A DNA stretch of 64,000 nucleotides from Faecalispora sporosphaeroides DSM 1294 (GCA_000383295.1 KB911074.1:1-64000), one strand, 5' to 3'; counted from the stretch's first letter, positions 35,066 to 44,001 are shown. The notes: generated by a model from the sequence alone, not told the origin. Numbers and translations: made by a program.

Positions 35066-36454
35066 TCAGCCAACAATGATTCGGGCCTCCGGCATTACAC
35101 AGCCCGGCTTGCCCACATGGCGGGCAGAAACGGAAAGCCCGAACGACACCAGCCCGACACGGCCGATGAACATCGCCACGGAAAGCGCGATCAGAGAGGG
35201 GTCGTCCAAAAGCGGCGTCAGGCTGGGACTGATCCCGATGGTACTGCACGCCGCAACGGCCTCCTGCAAGGCGACCATCGCGCCGACATGCTTTTCGGAA
35301 TTGCACAGAAGCACCACGCCGGCCGTAACCAGCACCGTCACCACGTTCCCGATAAAAATCGTCAGCGCGCGGTACACCGCCGTGTGGCTGATCAAATGGC
35401 GGCAGACGACCGTTTTCTCGCGCCCGCGCAGCACACTGATCACCGTAGCGCCAAGCACAACCAGAGTGGTGGTACGAATACCGCCGCCGGTGGAGCAGGG
35501 CGCGGTTCCGATAAAGCTCAGCACCAGCGAGATCAGCGTGGTCACGTCCCGCTGCTGTGTCACATCCACCGCCGTAAAGCCGGCGGTGCGCACGGTGTTC
35601 GACTGAAACCACGCGGTAATGATCTTATCTCCCCAGTTCATGCCGCGCAGTGTGTTGTCATATTCCAAAGACAAAAAGGCCAGCATGCCAAAGGCGAGCA
35701 GAACCAGCTCGCTGATAAGAACCACCGCGGAGTGAAAGCTCAGCGGCGAGGGCTTTTGCCCCCTGACGCGGCGATAGATTTTGTTGTAGTACACATCGTT
35801 GATCACCACAAAGCCGAGGCCACCCACTAGCATGAGCAAATAGGTCGGAATCATCACAAGAGGGTCGCCCGCGTACGGCACAAGACTGCCGTACGGCTTC
35901 AGAAACCCCATGATATCAAACCCGGCGTTGCAGTAGGCCGAAACGGCATGAAATATCGAGAGCCAAATTCCGTAAGGCCCGAACTGCGGCACAAAGCGCA
36001 GGGCCATCAAAAGAACGCCCGCGCCCTCCGCCACAAACGTGACGGTGAGAATCATGCGCAGCAGCTGGGAAATATTCAGGTTTTCTCCCTGCAGGTTTTC
36101 ACGCGCGGCAAGAGAAAGCTCGCGCAGCCCCAGCTTCTGCCGGAACAGAAGCGTAAAGCCCGTGGTAAGGGTGATAATTCCGAGGCCGCCAAGCTGAATC
36201 AGCAGCAAGATCACCACCTGGCCGAACGCACTCCAGTGCACCCAGGTATCAAACTTGCTCAGGCCCGTAACGCACACCGCAGACACGGAAGTGAACAGGG
36301 CATCCGGCAGACGCGTGCCCTGCCCGCTACGGGAACAAATGGGCAGCGCTAACACCAGCCCGCCGATCAAAATCAGGATCAAAAAGCTGATCACTACAAA
36401 GCGAACCGGCGGAGTGGTTCTCATTTTTTTGCTTAGAACTGTGCCAAGGCCCAT
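35066..36454 (-). CDS. Trk/Ktr potassium uptake channel subunit TrkH/KtrB
   Basis: 462 aa with four M1-P-M2 repeats. P-loops show the conserved Gly selectivity positions: 'FTSVSAVCVTGLSKFDTW', 'FHAVSAYCNAGFDIMGFL', 'QSNTVRTAGFTAVDVTQ' and 'VAACSTIGISPSLTPLL'. Imports K+ with gating by a TrkA/KtrA ring; two TrkA-like genes lie nearby on the same strand. It follows queT by 28 bases, so it may be co-transcribed with the preQ1-controlled gene. Confidence 0.94.
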   Translation of the reverse strand: MGLGTVLSKKMRTTPPVRFVVISFLILILIGGLVLALPICSRSGQGTRLPDALFTSVSAVCVTGLSKFDTWVHWSAFGQVVILLLIQLGGLGIITLTTGFTLLFRQKLGLRELSLAARENLQGENLNISQLLRMILTVTFVAEGAGVLLMALRFVPQFGPYGIWLSIFHAVSAYCNAGFDIMGFLKPYGSLVPYAGDPLVMIPTYLLMLVGGLGFVVINDVYYNKIYRRVRGQKPSPLSFHSAVVLISELVLLAFGMLAFLSLEYDNTLRGMNWGDKIITAWFQSNTVRTAGFTAVDVTQQRDVTTLISLVLSFIGTAPCSTGGGIRTTTLVVLGATVISVLRGREKTVVCRHLISHTAVYRALTIFIGNVVTVLVTAGVVLLCNSEKHVGAMVALQEAVAACSTIGISPSLTPLLDDPSLIALSVAMFIGRVGLVSFGLSVSARHVGKPGCVMPEARIIVG

Positions 36455-36482
36455 GGATTCCCTTACTCCCTCAAAGATTCAA

Positions 36483-37019
36483 TCAGTATCCCGTCTGGCC
36501 AAACAGCTTTTGCGCCGTTCCGGATTTTTCAAGGATCGCCGCCAGTGGCAGCCCCAGTACCGCAAGCACGACCAGCTCGCCCGCGCCAACGGAGACCCCC
36601 GCCGCGAAAAACCCGGCTATCGTAAAGCCGGACGGCAAAAAGAAGGCCAGCTCCGCACCGATAACCAGCGCATTGCACACAATGGGCGGCAAAGCGGACA
36701 AAACCGGAAGGCCGTGCAGGCGGAAGCGGCGCAGCTGATAAGAAACGACCGCTGCCAGCAAGGTGGCGCCGGTGCCACACACAATGTCCACCACGCCGTA
36801 CGGGCTGCCCAGATTTGAAAGCAGGCACCCGATCGCAAGGCCGGGAATCGCCGCCGGCGTGAATGCCGGCAGAATCGTGAGCGCTTCGGACAGCCGGAAC
36901 TGAACCGGCCCGTAGGCAAGCCCCATGGCCGACGACAGGAACGTCAGCACCACGTAAAGGGCGGCGGTCATAGCGCCCTGCACTAAAAATGCGGTGCGCC
37001 GGGATACAGATGTTTTCAT
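36483..37019 (-). CDS. queT: QueT-family queuosine-precursor transporter
   Basis: 178 aa, about 5-6 TM helices. Matches the QueT/COG4708 pattern ('AALYVVLTFLSSAMGLAYGPVQFRLSEALTILP' in pieces, 'GCLLSNLGSPYGVVDIVCGTGATL'), the S-component of an energy-coupling uptake system for preQ0/preQ1. A preQ1-I riboswitch overlaps its ribosome binding site region, which confirms the substrate class. ATG 37019 follows ACGGAGGAATGAAAA. Confidence 0.93.
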   Translation of the reverse strand: MKTSVSRRTAFLVQGAMTAALYVVLTFLSSAMGLAYGPVQFRLSEALTILPAFTPAAIPGLAIGCLLSNLGSPYGVVDIVCGTGATLLAAVVSYQLRRFRLHGLPVLSALPPIVCNALVIGAELAFFLPSGFTIAGFFAAGVSVGAGELVVLAVLGLPLAAILEKSGTAQKLFGQTGY

Positions 37020-37026
37020 TTTTCAT

Positions 37027-37068
37027 TCCTCCGTAGTTTTATTTTAAGTCAGGATCTTGCGACTGACT
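37027..37068 (-). promoter_or_regulatory. PreQ1-I riboswitch
   Basis: On the minus strand: P1 stem AGTCAG/CTGACT, loop starting TCGCAAGATC, then the A-rich tail TTAAAATAAAAC and a GG that overlaps the Shine-Dalgarno. This lines up with the Thermoanaerobacter tengcongensis preQ1-I aptamer (GUCGCA...ACC, UUAACAAAAC...GG). Binding should form the pseudoknot and hide the ribosome binding site of queT, giving translational control. Confidence 0.85.
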
Positions 37069-37090
37069 ATGCCCTTTGGGCACGGAATAT

Positions 37091-37119
37091 AGAATACTCC
37101 TTTTCTTCAAAAAATGCAA
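37091..37119 (-). promoter_or_regulatory. Promoter of queT
   Basis: TTGCAT (37114-37119), 17-base spacer, TATTCT (37091-37096) on the minus strand; start expected near 37084, just before the riboswitch. Confidence 0.65.
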
Positions 37120-37351
37120 TTCACTTTTCCCATTTTTATACTCGGCTAACAGCGCTTTAAAATTGCTGCAAAATGTGCAGCGCCGAAAACCGCAGAGCGG
37201 CCGTCGCCGCAAATAAAAAAGCAGGCGCGTGTTATACCGGCCGAAATCCGCCGGTAAAAGTCTCCGCGGGCACACGGCAGTACGGCGAGCGAATTGGGTA
37301 GGAGCCCCTTTCGGGCTGCGATGCTTCGGGGACTCAGGCGGTACGGCCCCT

Positions 37352-38017
37352 TCAGTGAATCCGCTCGCCGAGAATATGGAGCAGCTTCTTCTGGCTTTTA
37401 TTTTCGCACACCGCCACCACCTGGTCGCCCGCGTGGAGCACCGAGCGGCCATTGGGGATGATCATCTGCCCGCCGCGCATCACGGAAATGATCAGCGTAT
37501 TTTCCGGCAGAGAAACGTCCATCAGGCGCACGCCGTGCAAAGAGGTATCGGGCGGCAGCACCATGCTGCAAATGCCCGCGCGGCCCTTATTCAGGGTAGC
37601 CAGCAGATGCATTTCGGCCAGGTCGACCTCCTGCTCGATCATATTGGTGATGATCTCTGTGCTGGACACGGCAATATCCGGCCCCATGGTGCGCAAAACC
37701 TCCAGATTGCGGGGATTGTTCGCGCGCACAATCACCTTTTTGGCGCCAAACTCCATTTTGGCGAGCTGGGCCGCCACCAGATTATCCTGGTCGCTGCCGG
37801 TCACCGCGATAAACGCGTCGGCATCCTTTGTGGAGGCATTTTCCAGAATGGAGAGCTCGGTGCCGTCGCCGCAGGTCACCTCAACGCCCAGATCATTCGC
37901 GATCTTGACGCACTTGGCGTATTCCTTTTCGATCAGGTGCACCTGATATTTGCGGTCGAGCATATTGCGGGCCACGTTGTATCCCAGCTTGCCGCCCCCC
38001 ATGATGACTATCTTCAT
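37352..38017 (-). CDS. TrkA/KtrA-type potassium channel regulatory subunit (1)
   Basis: 221 aa. RCK-N Rossmann domain 'MKIVIMGGGKLGYNVARNML' with an acidic ribose ligand ('HLIEKEYAKC'), 'GDGTELSILENA', 'AVTGSDQDNLVAAQLAK', then an RCK-C domain ('LHGVRLMDVSLPENTLIISVMRG' in pieces). Binds NAD(H)/nucleotides and gates TrkH/KtrB. The two trkA genes are adjacent (103 bases apart), upstream of queT-trkH. Confidence 0.93.
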   Translation of the reverse strand: MKIVIMGGGKLGYNVARNMLDRKYQVHLIEKEYAKCVKIANDLGVEVTCGDGTELSILENASTKDADAFIAVTGSDQDNLVAAQLAKMEFGAKKVIVRANNPRNLEVLRTMGPDIAVSSTEIITNMIEQEVDLAEMHLLATLNKGRAGICSMVLPPDTSLHGVRLMDVSLPENTLIISVMRGGQMIIPNGRSVLHAGDQVVAVCENKSQKKLLHILGERIH

Positions 38018-38120
38018 TGTATTTCTCCCTTTATACCGGTCTTTCCTTTCGTGTATCGAACCAATCCCCCGCAGTGCCGGGGGAAAGAACTCCGTTTCGC
38101 TTTAAAGCATCGATTCCGTA

Positions 38121-38744
38121 TCAGTCGCTGACATGCGCCTGCATCAGCTTTTCGCCCGCGCGCAGCAGAATATCGTTGCGGTGGTCGTACAGTTCGGATT
38201 CAAAGTTGGAATGAATCACGCCGAACGGCACCCAGCCGTCTTCCATCGGAATGGCGGAAATGCTTTTTCCAACATACTGTTCGTCCACTTCTTTCACGCG
38301 GAAGGTGACCGAAGCCGTTTCAAACGTCATCTGCACCGGCTCCCAGGGCGAGGTGAGCACCGTGTTCATGGCGTCCGCCGCAAGATTGGTCGGGCAGACG
38401 GTGCGCAGCCCAAACCGGTGGAACACGCTTTCCCGCCGGGGGTCTGAAATCCGGGCCACCACGTTTTCTACCCCAAAAAAATTCTTGACGATCTGCGCGA
38501 CCGTTATATTCAGATTGTCGTCCGGGGTGACGACCGCAACCGCGTCGCAGTTTTCGACCCCAGCCGCCTGCAGCACACTCTGATCCATGGGCATGCCTGT
38601 CACCTTGACGCCGCTGAAGGTTTCGGACAGGCGCAGCAGGTTTTCCTCCTGCCCGTCCACCACGGCTACGTCGTGGCCCTCCCGGTCAAGCTGTTCGGCC
38701 AGCGCGGAGCCAAGGCGCCCGCAGCCCACCACCAAAATATTCAA
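38121..38744 (-). CDS. TrkA/KtrA-type potassium channel regulatory subunit (2)
   Basis: 207 aa. TTG 38744 is the likely start because GGAGGGAAAGTCA precedes it; the longer frame to 38780 has no site. RCK-N 'NILVVGCGRLGSALAEQLD' with 'VVDGQEENL', 'AVVTPDDNLNITVAQIVKNF', 'ARISDPRRESVFHRFG'; the RCK-C part is short. The pair may form a hetero-ring for the TrkH channel or serve two channels. Confidence 0.92.
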   Translation of the reverse strand: MNILVVGCGRLGSALAEQLDREGHDVAVVDGQEENLLRLSETFSGVKVTGMPMDQSVLQAAGVENCDAVAVVTPDDNLNITVAQIVKNFFGVENVVARISDPRRESVFHRFGLRTVCPTNLAADAMNTVLTSPWEPVQMTFETASVTFRVKEVDEQYVGKSISAIPMEDGWVPFGVIHSNFESELYDHRNDILLRAGEKLMQAHVSD

Positions 38745-38934
38745 TGACTTTCCCTCCGGTTCTTTGAATGACCAAAACAAATAACCGCCCCGAGGCAGCC
38801 CGCAAAACCGCGCGGCGCCCGGGGCTTTCCGCCTGATAACAGCACCATCATATCATCTTTGCCGTGTTCTGTCCAGCGTCTGTTCCGTTTTGTTTTTTTT
38901 GCGGATAAGACGGGGCATTCCCGACGCGGAATAA

Positions 38935-38963
38935 TTGCATTTTTCCCTTTCTTATTGTAATAT
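38935..38963 (+). promoter_or_regulatory. Promoter of the FtsA-like gene
   Basis: TTGCAT (38935-38940), 17-base spacer, TAATAT (38958-38963), about 60 bases before the start codon. Confidence 0.6.
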
Positions 38964-39020
38964 ATATGGTATGATTTGGTCTAAGTTTGGCGAACACAGA
39001 AGAAGCGGAGGTCTTTTTTC

Positions 39021-41318
39021 ATGCAAGAAGAAAACCAGGCGGGTCTGCCGGCCACGGATACCGGAGAGAAAATCCCGCCGGAAAACTATGTGTTTGCGCT
39101 GGATATCGGCACCCGCAGCGTGATCGGCATTGTGGGGCTGCCCCGGGGCGAGCGGCTTGAGGTTTGCGCCGTGGAAATTGCGGAGCACGAAAAGCGCGCG
39201 ATGATTGACGGGCAGATTGAAGACATTGAGCAGGTGAGCCGCGTGGCCGGGCTGGTCAAAAACCGGCTGGAGGCTCGGGTGGGGTACCCGTTGAAACGGG
39301 TCTGCGTGGCGGCGGCCGGCCGCGCCCTGCGCACCTGCGAGGTGCATTTTGAGCTGGAGCTGCAAAGCCCGCAGGTAATCACCCCCGAAATCCTGTGCCG
39401 GCTCGAGGCGGGGGCGGTGCAGCAGGCGGAGCAGGAGTTTTCGCCCTCTTTGGAGGAGGACAGCCGCTCCGTGTTTTATCTGGTGGGGTATTCCGTGTCG
39501 CGCTACCTGCTGGACAACTACCCCCTGGCAAGCCTGCTCGACCACCGCGGCCAGCAGCTCGCGGCGGACGTGATCGCCACGTTCCTGCCGCGCGAGGTGG
39601 TGGACAGCCTGTACTCCGCCATGCAGAAGTGCGGTCTTGAGGTTGCTAGCCTGACGCTGGAGCCGATCGCCGCCATGAACGCGGCGATTCCGCAGAGCCT
39701 TCGTCTTTTAAACCTCGCTCTGGTCGACATTGGCGCGGGTACCTCGGATATTGCCGTGTCAAAGGACGGCGGCGTGGTGGGCTACACCATGGCCACCATC
39801 GCGGGAGACGAGGTTACCGAAGCTCTGATGCGCGAATACCTGGTGGATTTCCCCACAGCGGAGAAAATCAAGATGAAGCTGGGGCAGGAGGAGGACGTTT
39901 CGTTTCAGGACATTCTGGGGTTGGAGCAGCAGATTTCGGCGGCGGAGCTGAAAGAAAAGATTACTCCCGTACTGCGGCGCCTGGCGGAAGAAATCAGCGG
40001 GCAGATTCTGAAAGCGAACGGCGCAGCGCCCAGCGCCGTGTTTCTGGTGGGCGGCGGCAGCAAGCTGCCGGGGCTGTGCGCCTGTGTGGCGGAGCTTTTG
40101 GAGCTCCCCCCTACCCGCGTCGCGCTGGGCGGGCGAAATTTTTCCACTTACCTGACCAAGGCCGACCCGTCGCTGACTACCCCCGAATTCGCTACGCCGC
40201 TGGGAATCGCCGTTTCCTCCGCGCTGAACCTGATCAGCGACAGCTTTACGATTCTGCTCAACGGCGCGAGGGCCAAGCTGTTCCGCAGCAACAGCCTTTC
40301 GGTGCTGGATGTTCTGCTCATGAACGGCTGGCGGCACGACCAGATGATGGGGCGCTCCGGCAAAAGCCTGGTATTCGAGCTCGACGGAGAAAACAAAGTG
40401 ATCTACGGGGGACACCCCACACTGGCCAAAATTCAGCTCAACGGAAGGGATGCGTCTCTCTCCGACACAGTGCGGGCGGGCGATTCCATTCTTTTTGAGC
40501 CGGCGCAGAACGGCAGGGACGCCGCGCTGACGCTGGGCGATGTGATCGACCTGCACTCCCCCGGAACGGTTTTTCTGGGCGGCCAAGAGGTTGCCCTCGG
40601 CCTGCGCGCCGTGATCAACGGCCAGCCCGGCACGCCGGAGCAGGCCATCCACGCCCGCGACCGGGTGCGCACCCGGCCCGTCAGCACGCTGGAGCAGCTG
40701 TTATCCTTTGCCGGTGTGCCGGAGGGAACGCCTTTTCTGGTGAACGGCGACGCGGTTCCCCCGCACACGCTGCTGCGGCCCGGCGACCGGGTGGAGCCCG
40801 TGAACTGGGAGAAATCCGAAGCGCCGTTCCCGGAAAAAGGAAAAGCTCCGCACGAGGATCTGCGGGCCGCTCCTGCCGAACCGGCGCAGCCGAAGGCAGC
40901 CGCCATGCAGCCGGATCTTTCGGATCTGCTCGCGCAGGAGGCGGCGGGCCTTGCACGGGAAGAAGGCCCGAAACCACAGACACCGGGCACCGCCGTGCTG
41001 TTCCCGGAGCCGCAGAGCGGCCTTTTTGCCGCACAGGCTGCGGAACAAGCCTCTGCCACGCAGCAGGAACAGGCACCTCAGCTCCCTACGCCGCCCGTCT
41101 TTGTGATTTTAAATGGGCGAGCCGTCCGGCTGGATGGGAAAACGGATCGTTCCCCCTACTGCCTGATTGATACGCTGAATCTGGTGGATGTCGACCTCAC
41201 CACGCCGCAGGGAGCGATCGTCCTGCGCGTCAATGGGCACGAAGCCAGCTACCTGGAGCCGCTCAAGGACGGAGACGAGGTGGAAATCTACTGGGACGGC
41301 CAAATCAGGAAGCCCTGA
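39021..41318 (+). CDS. FtsA-like actin-fold protein with long beta-grasp-type C-terminal extension
   Basis: 765 aa (FtsA is normally ~420). Residues ~24-400 are an FtsA/SHS2-containing ATPase: phosphate 1 'FALDIGTRSVIGIVG', 1C-like insertion 'GYPLKRVCVAAAGRALRT', phosphate 2 'LALVDIGAGTSDIAVSKDGG', adenosine motif 'AVFLVGGGSKLPGL'. Residues ~420-620 contain successive small beta-rich units with 'LNG/VNG' turns ('IQLNGRDASLSDTV', 'VINGQPGTPEQAI', 'LVNGDAVPPHTLL'). A Pro/Gln-rich linker and one more such unit end the protein ('ILNGRAVRLDGKT'...'VNGHEASYLEPLKDGDEVEIYW'). No FtsZ is adjacent. Not the canonical FtsA; role unknown, perhaps envelope or sporulation scaffolding. Confidence 0.85.
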   Translation: MQEENQAGLPATDTGEKIPPENYVFALDIGTRSVIGIVGLPRGERLEVCAVEIAEHEKRAMIDGQIEDIEQVSRVAGLVKNRLEARVGYPLKRVCVAAAGRALRTCEVHFELELQSPQVITPEILCRLEAGAVQQAEQEFSPSLEEDSRSVFYLVGYSVSRYLLDNYPLASLLDHRGQQLAADVIATFLPREVVDSLYSAMQKCGLEVASLTLEPIAAMNAAIPQSLRLLNLALVDIGAGTSDIAVSKDGGVVGYTMATIAGDEVTEALMREYLVDFPTAEKIKMKLGQEEDVSFQDILGLEQQISAAELKEKITPVLRRLAEEISGQILKANGAAPSAVFLVGGGSKLPGLCACVAELLELPPTRVALGGRNFSTYLTKADPSLTTPEFATPLGIAVSSALNLISDSFTILLNGARAKLFRSNSLSVLDVLLMNGWRHDQMMGRSGKSLVFELDGENKVIYGGHPTLAKIQLNGRDASLSDTVRAGDSILFEPAQNGRDAALTLGDVIDLHSPGTVFLGGQEVALGLRAVINGQPGTPEQAIHARDRVRTRPVSTLEQLLSFAGVPEGTPFLVNGDAVPPHTLLRPGDRVEPVNWEKSEAPFPEKGKAPHEDLRAAPAEPAQPKAAAMQPDLSDLLAQEAAGLAREEGPKPQTPGTAVLFPEPQSGLFAAQAAEQASATQQEQAPQLPTPPVFVILNGRAVRLDGKTDRSPYCLIDTLNLVDVDLTTPQGAIVLRVNGHEASYLEPLKDGDEVEIYWDGQIRKP

Positions 41319-41327
41319 ACTCGTTGC

Positions 41328-41360
41328 TTCCCGCCGCATGCTGCTGCGGCGGGAATTTTT
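41328..41360 (+). terminator. Rho-independent terminator
   Basis: TTCCCGCCGCA / TGCGGCGGGAA stem (41328-41338 and 41345-41355) followed by TTTTT. Confidence 0.92.
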
Positions 41361-41532
41361 GCGTCGATTTTTTTGATTCTCCCATACACCAGACACAGGA
41401 GCGCCCCATACCTTTTAAAGAAGCTCTCATTTTTCGCGTTTCGGCACACCTATCGTTTTTCTCTATGAGCTCTTATGATTTTTTATATTTCACTAAAAGC
41501 ACTCTTCTATTGTAGTCCCCGGCGAATTCCGC

Positions 41533-41595
41533 TATAATAACCTCACGCCGCAAGCCGAAGCGGAGTTTTGGGCGACTGAGAGAGCATTGAATCAT
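41533..41595 (+). repeat. Promoter-linked repeat/leader element, copy B
   Basis: Same 63-base length as copy A at 27604-27666 with gapless alignment, beginning TATAAT. Here the internal hairpin CCGAAGC-GGA-GTTTTGG pairs fully using G-U pairs. Downstream, 'CGGAAACAAG' (41610-41619) also recurs after copy A, so homology extends beyond the core. Lies ~200 bases before the TauE/SafE gene and 120 bases before copy C. Confidence 0.6.
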
Positions 41596-41652
41596 CCGCT
41601 TAGCGGTCTCGGAAACAAGCCAGATTCAGAACGTTTGTATCTGATTGGATGA

Positions 41653-41689
41653 TATAATCACCTCACGCCGCAAGCCGAAACGGAGCTTT
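41653..41689 (+). repeat. Promoter-linked repeat/leader element, partial copy C
   Basis: TATAATCACCTCACGCCGCAA followed by GCCGAAACGGAGCTTTC matches the first ~37 bases of copies A and B, then diverges. It is the tandem neighbour of copy B, closer to the TauE/SafE gene. Confidence 0.55.
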
Positions 41690-41793
41690 CTTATTGAACA
41701 GTTCAGGCAGTTTTTGGGGACTGCATCGTTATTTATCTTTAATCTGAATCAAATGCCAAAGGCCATGCAGAACGGCCAAAAGGAGCGAAATTC

Positions 41794-42570
41794 ATGGATG
41801 ACTTACTGCTGCAAATAATCGTTGTGTGCACCTGCACGTTTCTGGGGGGATTTGTTGATTCCATCTCCGGCGGCGGCGGGCTGATCACACTGCCCGCATA
41901 TCTGGCCATCGGCCTGTCCCCTCACCTCGCGATGGGAACAAACAAACTTTCTTCCACCGCCGGCACACTCGTGGCGACCCTCCGTTACCTGCGGGGCGGA
42001 AAAATCCACCTGCGCACGGCGGGGATTGCGGGCGCAATGGCGCTGGTCGGCGCGGCGCTGGGGGCGCGGCTGAACATGGTGCTAAACGAAGAATATCTGC
42101 GCTACCTGCTGCTTGGCGTTCTGCCTGTCATCGCCTTTATTACCTTGAAAAAGAAGAAAAATCGGGGAGAAGCAGACGAACACGCTTTTCTCAAGCCGTC
42201 GCTGCTGACGGTGCTTTCTTTGGGCATCGGCTTTGTCATCGGCACCTACGACGGATTTTTCGGCCCCGGCACCGGCACGTTCCTGATCTTTCTGTTCACC
42301 GGACTCACCCGCTTTGATTCCACCACAGCCTCCGGGAACGCGAAGGTGGTCAACCTGATGTCCAACATTTCTTCGCTGCTCACCTTTGCGCTGGCCGGCA
42401 AGGTCATGTTTGTTCTGGGCCTGCCGGGCGCGGTGTTCGGTATTCTGGGCAACTACATCGGCTCCGGATTGGCTCTGCGCTACAACACAAAGGTCATTCG
42501 GCCCATGCTGATCGTTTCTTTGATTCTTCTGTTCTGCAAGGTGGCATACGACATTGTTCTGCCTGCATAA
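41794..42570 (+). CDS. TSUP-family (TauE/SafE) permease
   Basis: 258 aa, about 8 TM helices in two internal repeats, each with the family hallmark: 'GGFVDSISGGGGLITLPAYLAIGL' region and 'IGTYDGFFGPGTGTFLIFLF'. These proteins export or import sulfite, sulfoacetate and related organosulfur anions. ATG 41794 follows AAAAGGAGCGAAATTC. Two copies of the repeat/leader element lie upstream and may carry its promoter. Substrate not known. Confidence 0.93.
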   Translation: MDDLLLQIIVVCTCTFLGGFVDSISGGGGLITLPAYLAIGLSPHLAMGTNKLSSTAGTLVATLRYLRGGKIHLRTAGIAGAMALVGAALGARLNMVLNEEYLRYLLLGVLPVIAFITLKKKKNRGEADEHAFLKPSLLTVLSLGIGFVIGTYDGFFGPGTGTFLIFLFTGLTRFDSTTASGNAKVVNLMSNISSLLTFALAGKVMFVLGLPGAVFGILGNYIGSGLALRYNTKVIRPMLIVSLILLFCKVAYDIVLPA

Positions 42571-43048
42571 TTCGACAAAGTAAGATTAATTGTATCCATA
42601 CAGTTTAATTTTCTGCAAAATATACTAATTGTATGGTCCAAGATGTCTTTTTAAGACTTTACAGAGCTCGCAAAACATACGCTACTGCCGGATGGCGAAA
42701 GAAAGCAGTGCAAGTTGCGTCTTTTCTGAAAATACAGCCGCAGATTTCTCTGCTTTTCGTCCTTTCTCCGCAAAACCGGGTAATCTATTTACCGATTGGA
42801 TCATTATTTAGTCAATATACATATTGTATTCTACTTCTTTCATAACCGGCAAATTCCGTCCTTCTATCTTTCTGTTTTCCTGTTGTGCTTGTATTCTTCG
42901 GACAATTTCGACCGAATACAGGCAGAATCCCGTTCCCAAAAGCAGGTGTTTTTTACGCTTCCCGTGCCGGAGCCACTCCGGTATGGTTCGTTGAATTTCG
43001 GTATAAGCTTTCAAAAAAGCAGTGAAATTTATTACAGGAGGGAAAAAC
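42571..43048. other. Intergenic region with AT-rich direct repeats and a sigma-factor-like fragment
   Basis: Near its left end TAATTGTAT occurs twice (about 42588 and 42625). A short ECF-like fragment follows (42633). The right part is AT-rich and presumably holds the PhzF-gene promoter, but no convincing -35/-10 pair was found. Confidence 0.35.
42633..42700 (+). pseudogene. Possible ECF sigma-factor remnant
   Basis: A short frame encodes VQDVFLRLYRARKTYA, which closely resembles region 2 of ECF sigma factors (typical 'DLVQEVFLRVYRARKTY.P'). A stop codon precedes it in frame and the similarity ends after about 20 residues. Looks like a decayed fragment; chance similarity cannot be excluded. 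Confidence 0.35.
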
Positions 43049-43954
43049 ATGTCAAAAAAATACCATTTGTATCAGGTTGATGCCTTCACCGAACAGCAGT
43101 TTCGGGGGAATCCCGCCGGTGTAGTGCTGGGCGCGGATGGTCTGACAGAGATTCAAATGCAGGAGATTGCAAGGGAACTGAACAATTCGGAAACAGCCTT
43201 CGTTTTTTCTTCCGATTCCCCGGAGTATGACGTAGAGGTGCGCTTTTTCACACCGGTACGCGAGGTGCCCATGTGCGGCCACGCCACGGTGGCGGCCCAC
43301 TATGTGCGCGCGCTGGAGCAGAACCTGCCCTCCGGCAGAATCATGCAGAAAATCGGCGCGGGAATCCTGCCCGTGGATATTGTGCGGGAGAACGATTCCA
43401 TCCGCATTACGATGACACAAGGGCTTTTCCGCCTGGGGCACCCGTTTGACGAGGCGCAAAAGCAGGAGCTTTGTACCGCGCTGCGCCTTTCGCCCGACCA
43501 GCTGCGCGAGGGCTGGCCGATTCAGGAGGTTTCTACCGGGTTCGGCAAAATCATGGTTCCGATTCTGAGCGAGGAGGTTCTCGACAATCTGGAGCCGGAT
43601 TGGGACGCGCTCTGCCGCCTGAGCGAAAAAATAGGCTGCAACGGCTACTATGTATTCGCACCGGCCCCGCAAAATGCCGACTACCTGTTCTGCGGCAGAA
43701 TGTTCGCACCCATCAGCGGCGTGCGCGAGGATCCCGTTACAGGCAACGCGAACGGGCCGCTGGGCGGGTACCTGGCCCACTACGGGTTTCTGCAGCCGGT
43801 GGACGGGCGGCTGCGCTTTTCCGCTTTGCAGGGCAAGGCGATGGACCGCGCCGGAATCATTGCGGTAGAGGTCGGCCTGCAAAACAAAGAACCGGTGGAA
43901 ATCCGGATTTCGGGAAGCGCCGTGATCGTGTTCCGCGCACAGCTCGAGCTGTAA
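43049..43954 (+). CDS. PhzF-family isomerase/epimerase-like protein
   Basis: 301 aa from ATG 43049 (CAGGAGGGAAAAAC). Two-lobed diaminopimelate-epimerase-like fold: 'YQVDAFTEQQFRGNPAGVVL', the catalytic Glu in 'ELNNSETAFV', 'EVPMCGHATVAAHYV', and the second-lobe 'GVREDPVTGNANGPLGGYL'. These enzymes isomerise small acids (trans-2,3-dihydro-3-hydroxyanthranilate in phenazine synthesis), but most genomic members have no known substrate. No phenazine genes nearby. Confidence 0.93.
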   Translation: MSKKYHLYQVDAFTEQQFRGNPAGVVLGADGLTEIQMQEIARELNNSETAFVFSSDSPEYDVEVRFFTPVREVPMCGHATVAAHYVRALEQNLPSGRIMQKIGAGILPVDIVRENDSIRITMTQGLFRLGHPFDEAQKQELCTALRLSPDQLREGWPIQEVSTGFGKIMVPILSEEVLDNLEPDWDALCRLSEKIGCNGYYVFAPAPQNADYLFCGRMFAPISGVREDPVTGNANGPLGGYLAHYGFLQPVDGRLRFSALQGKAMDRAGIIAVEVGLQNKEPVEIRISGSAVIVFRAQLEL

Positions 43955-43966
43955 TGAGCAATCCTC

Positions 43967-44001
43967 AAGAGGGAATCTGCCGCCGGCAGATTCCCTCTTT
44001 T
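43967..44001 (+). terminator. Rho-independent terminator
   Basis: AAGAGGGAATCTGCC / GGCAGATTCCCTCTT inverted repeat, short loop, then TT, 12 bases after the PhzF stop. Confidence 0.88.
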
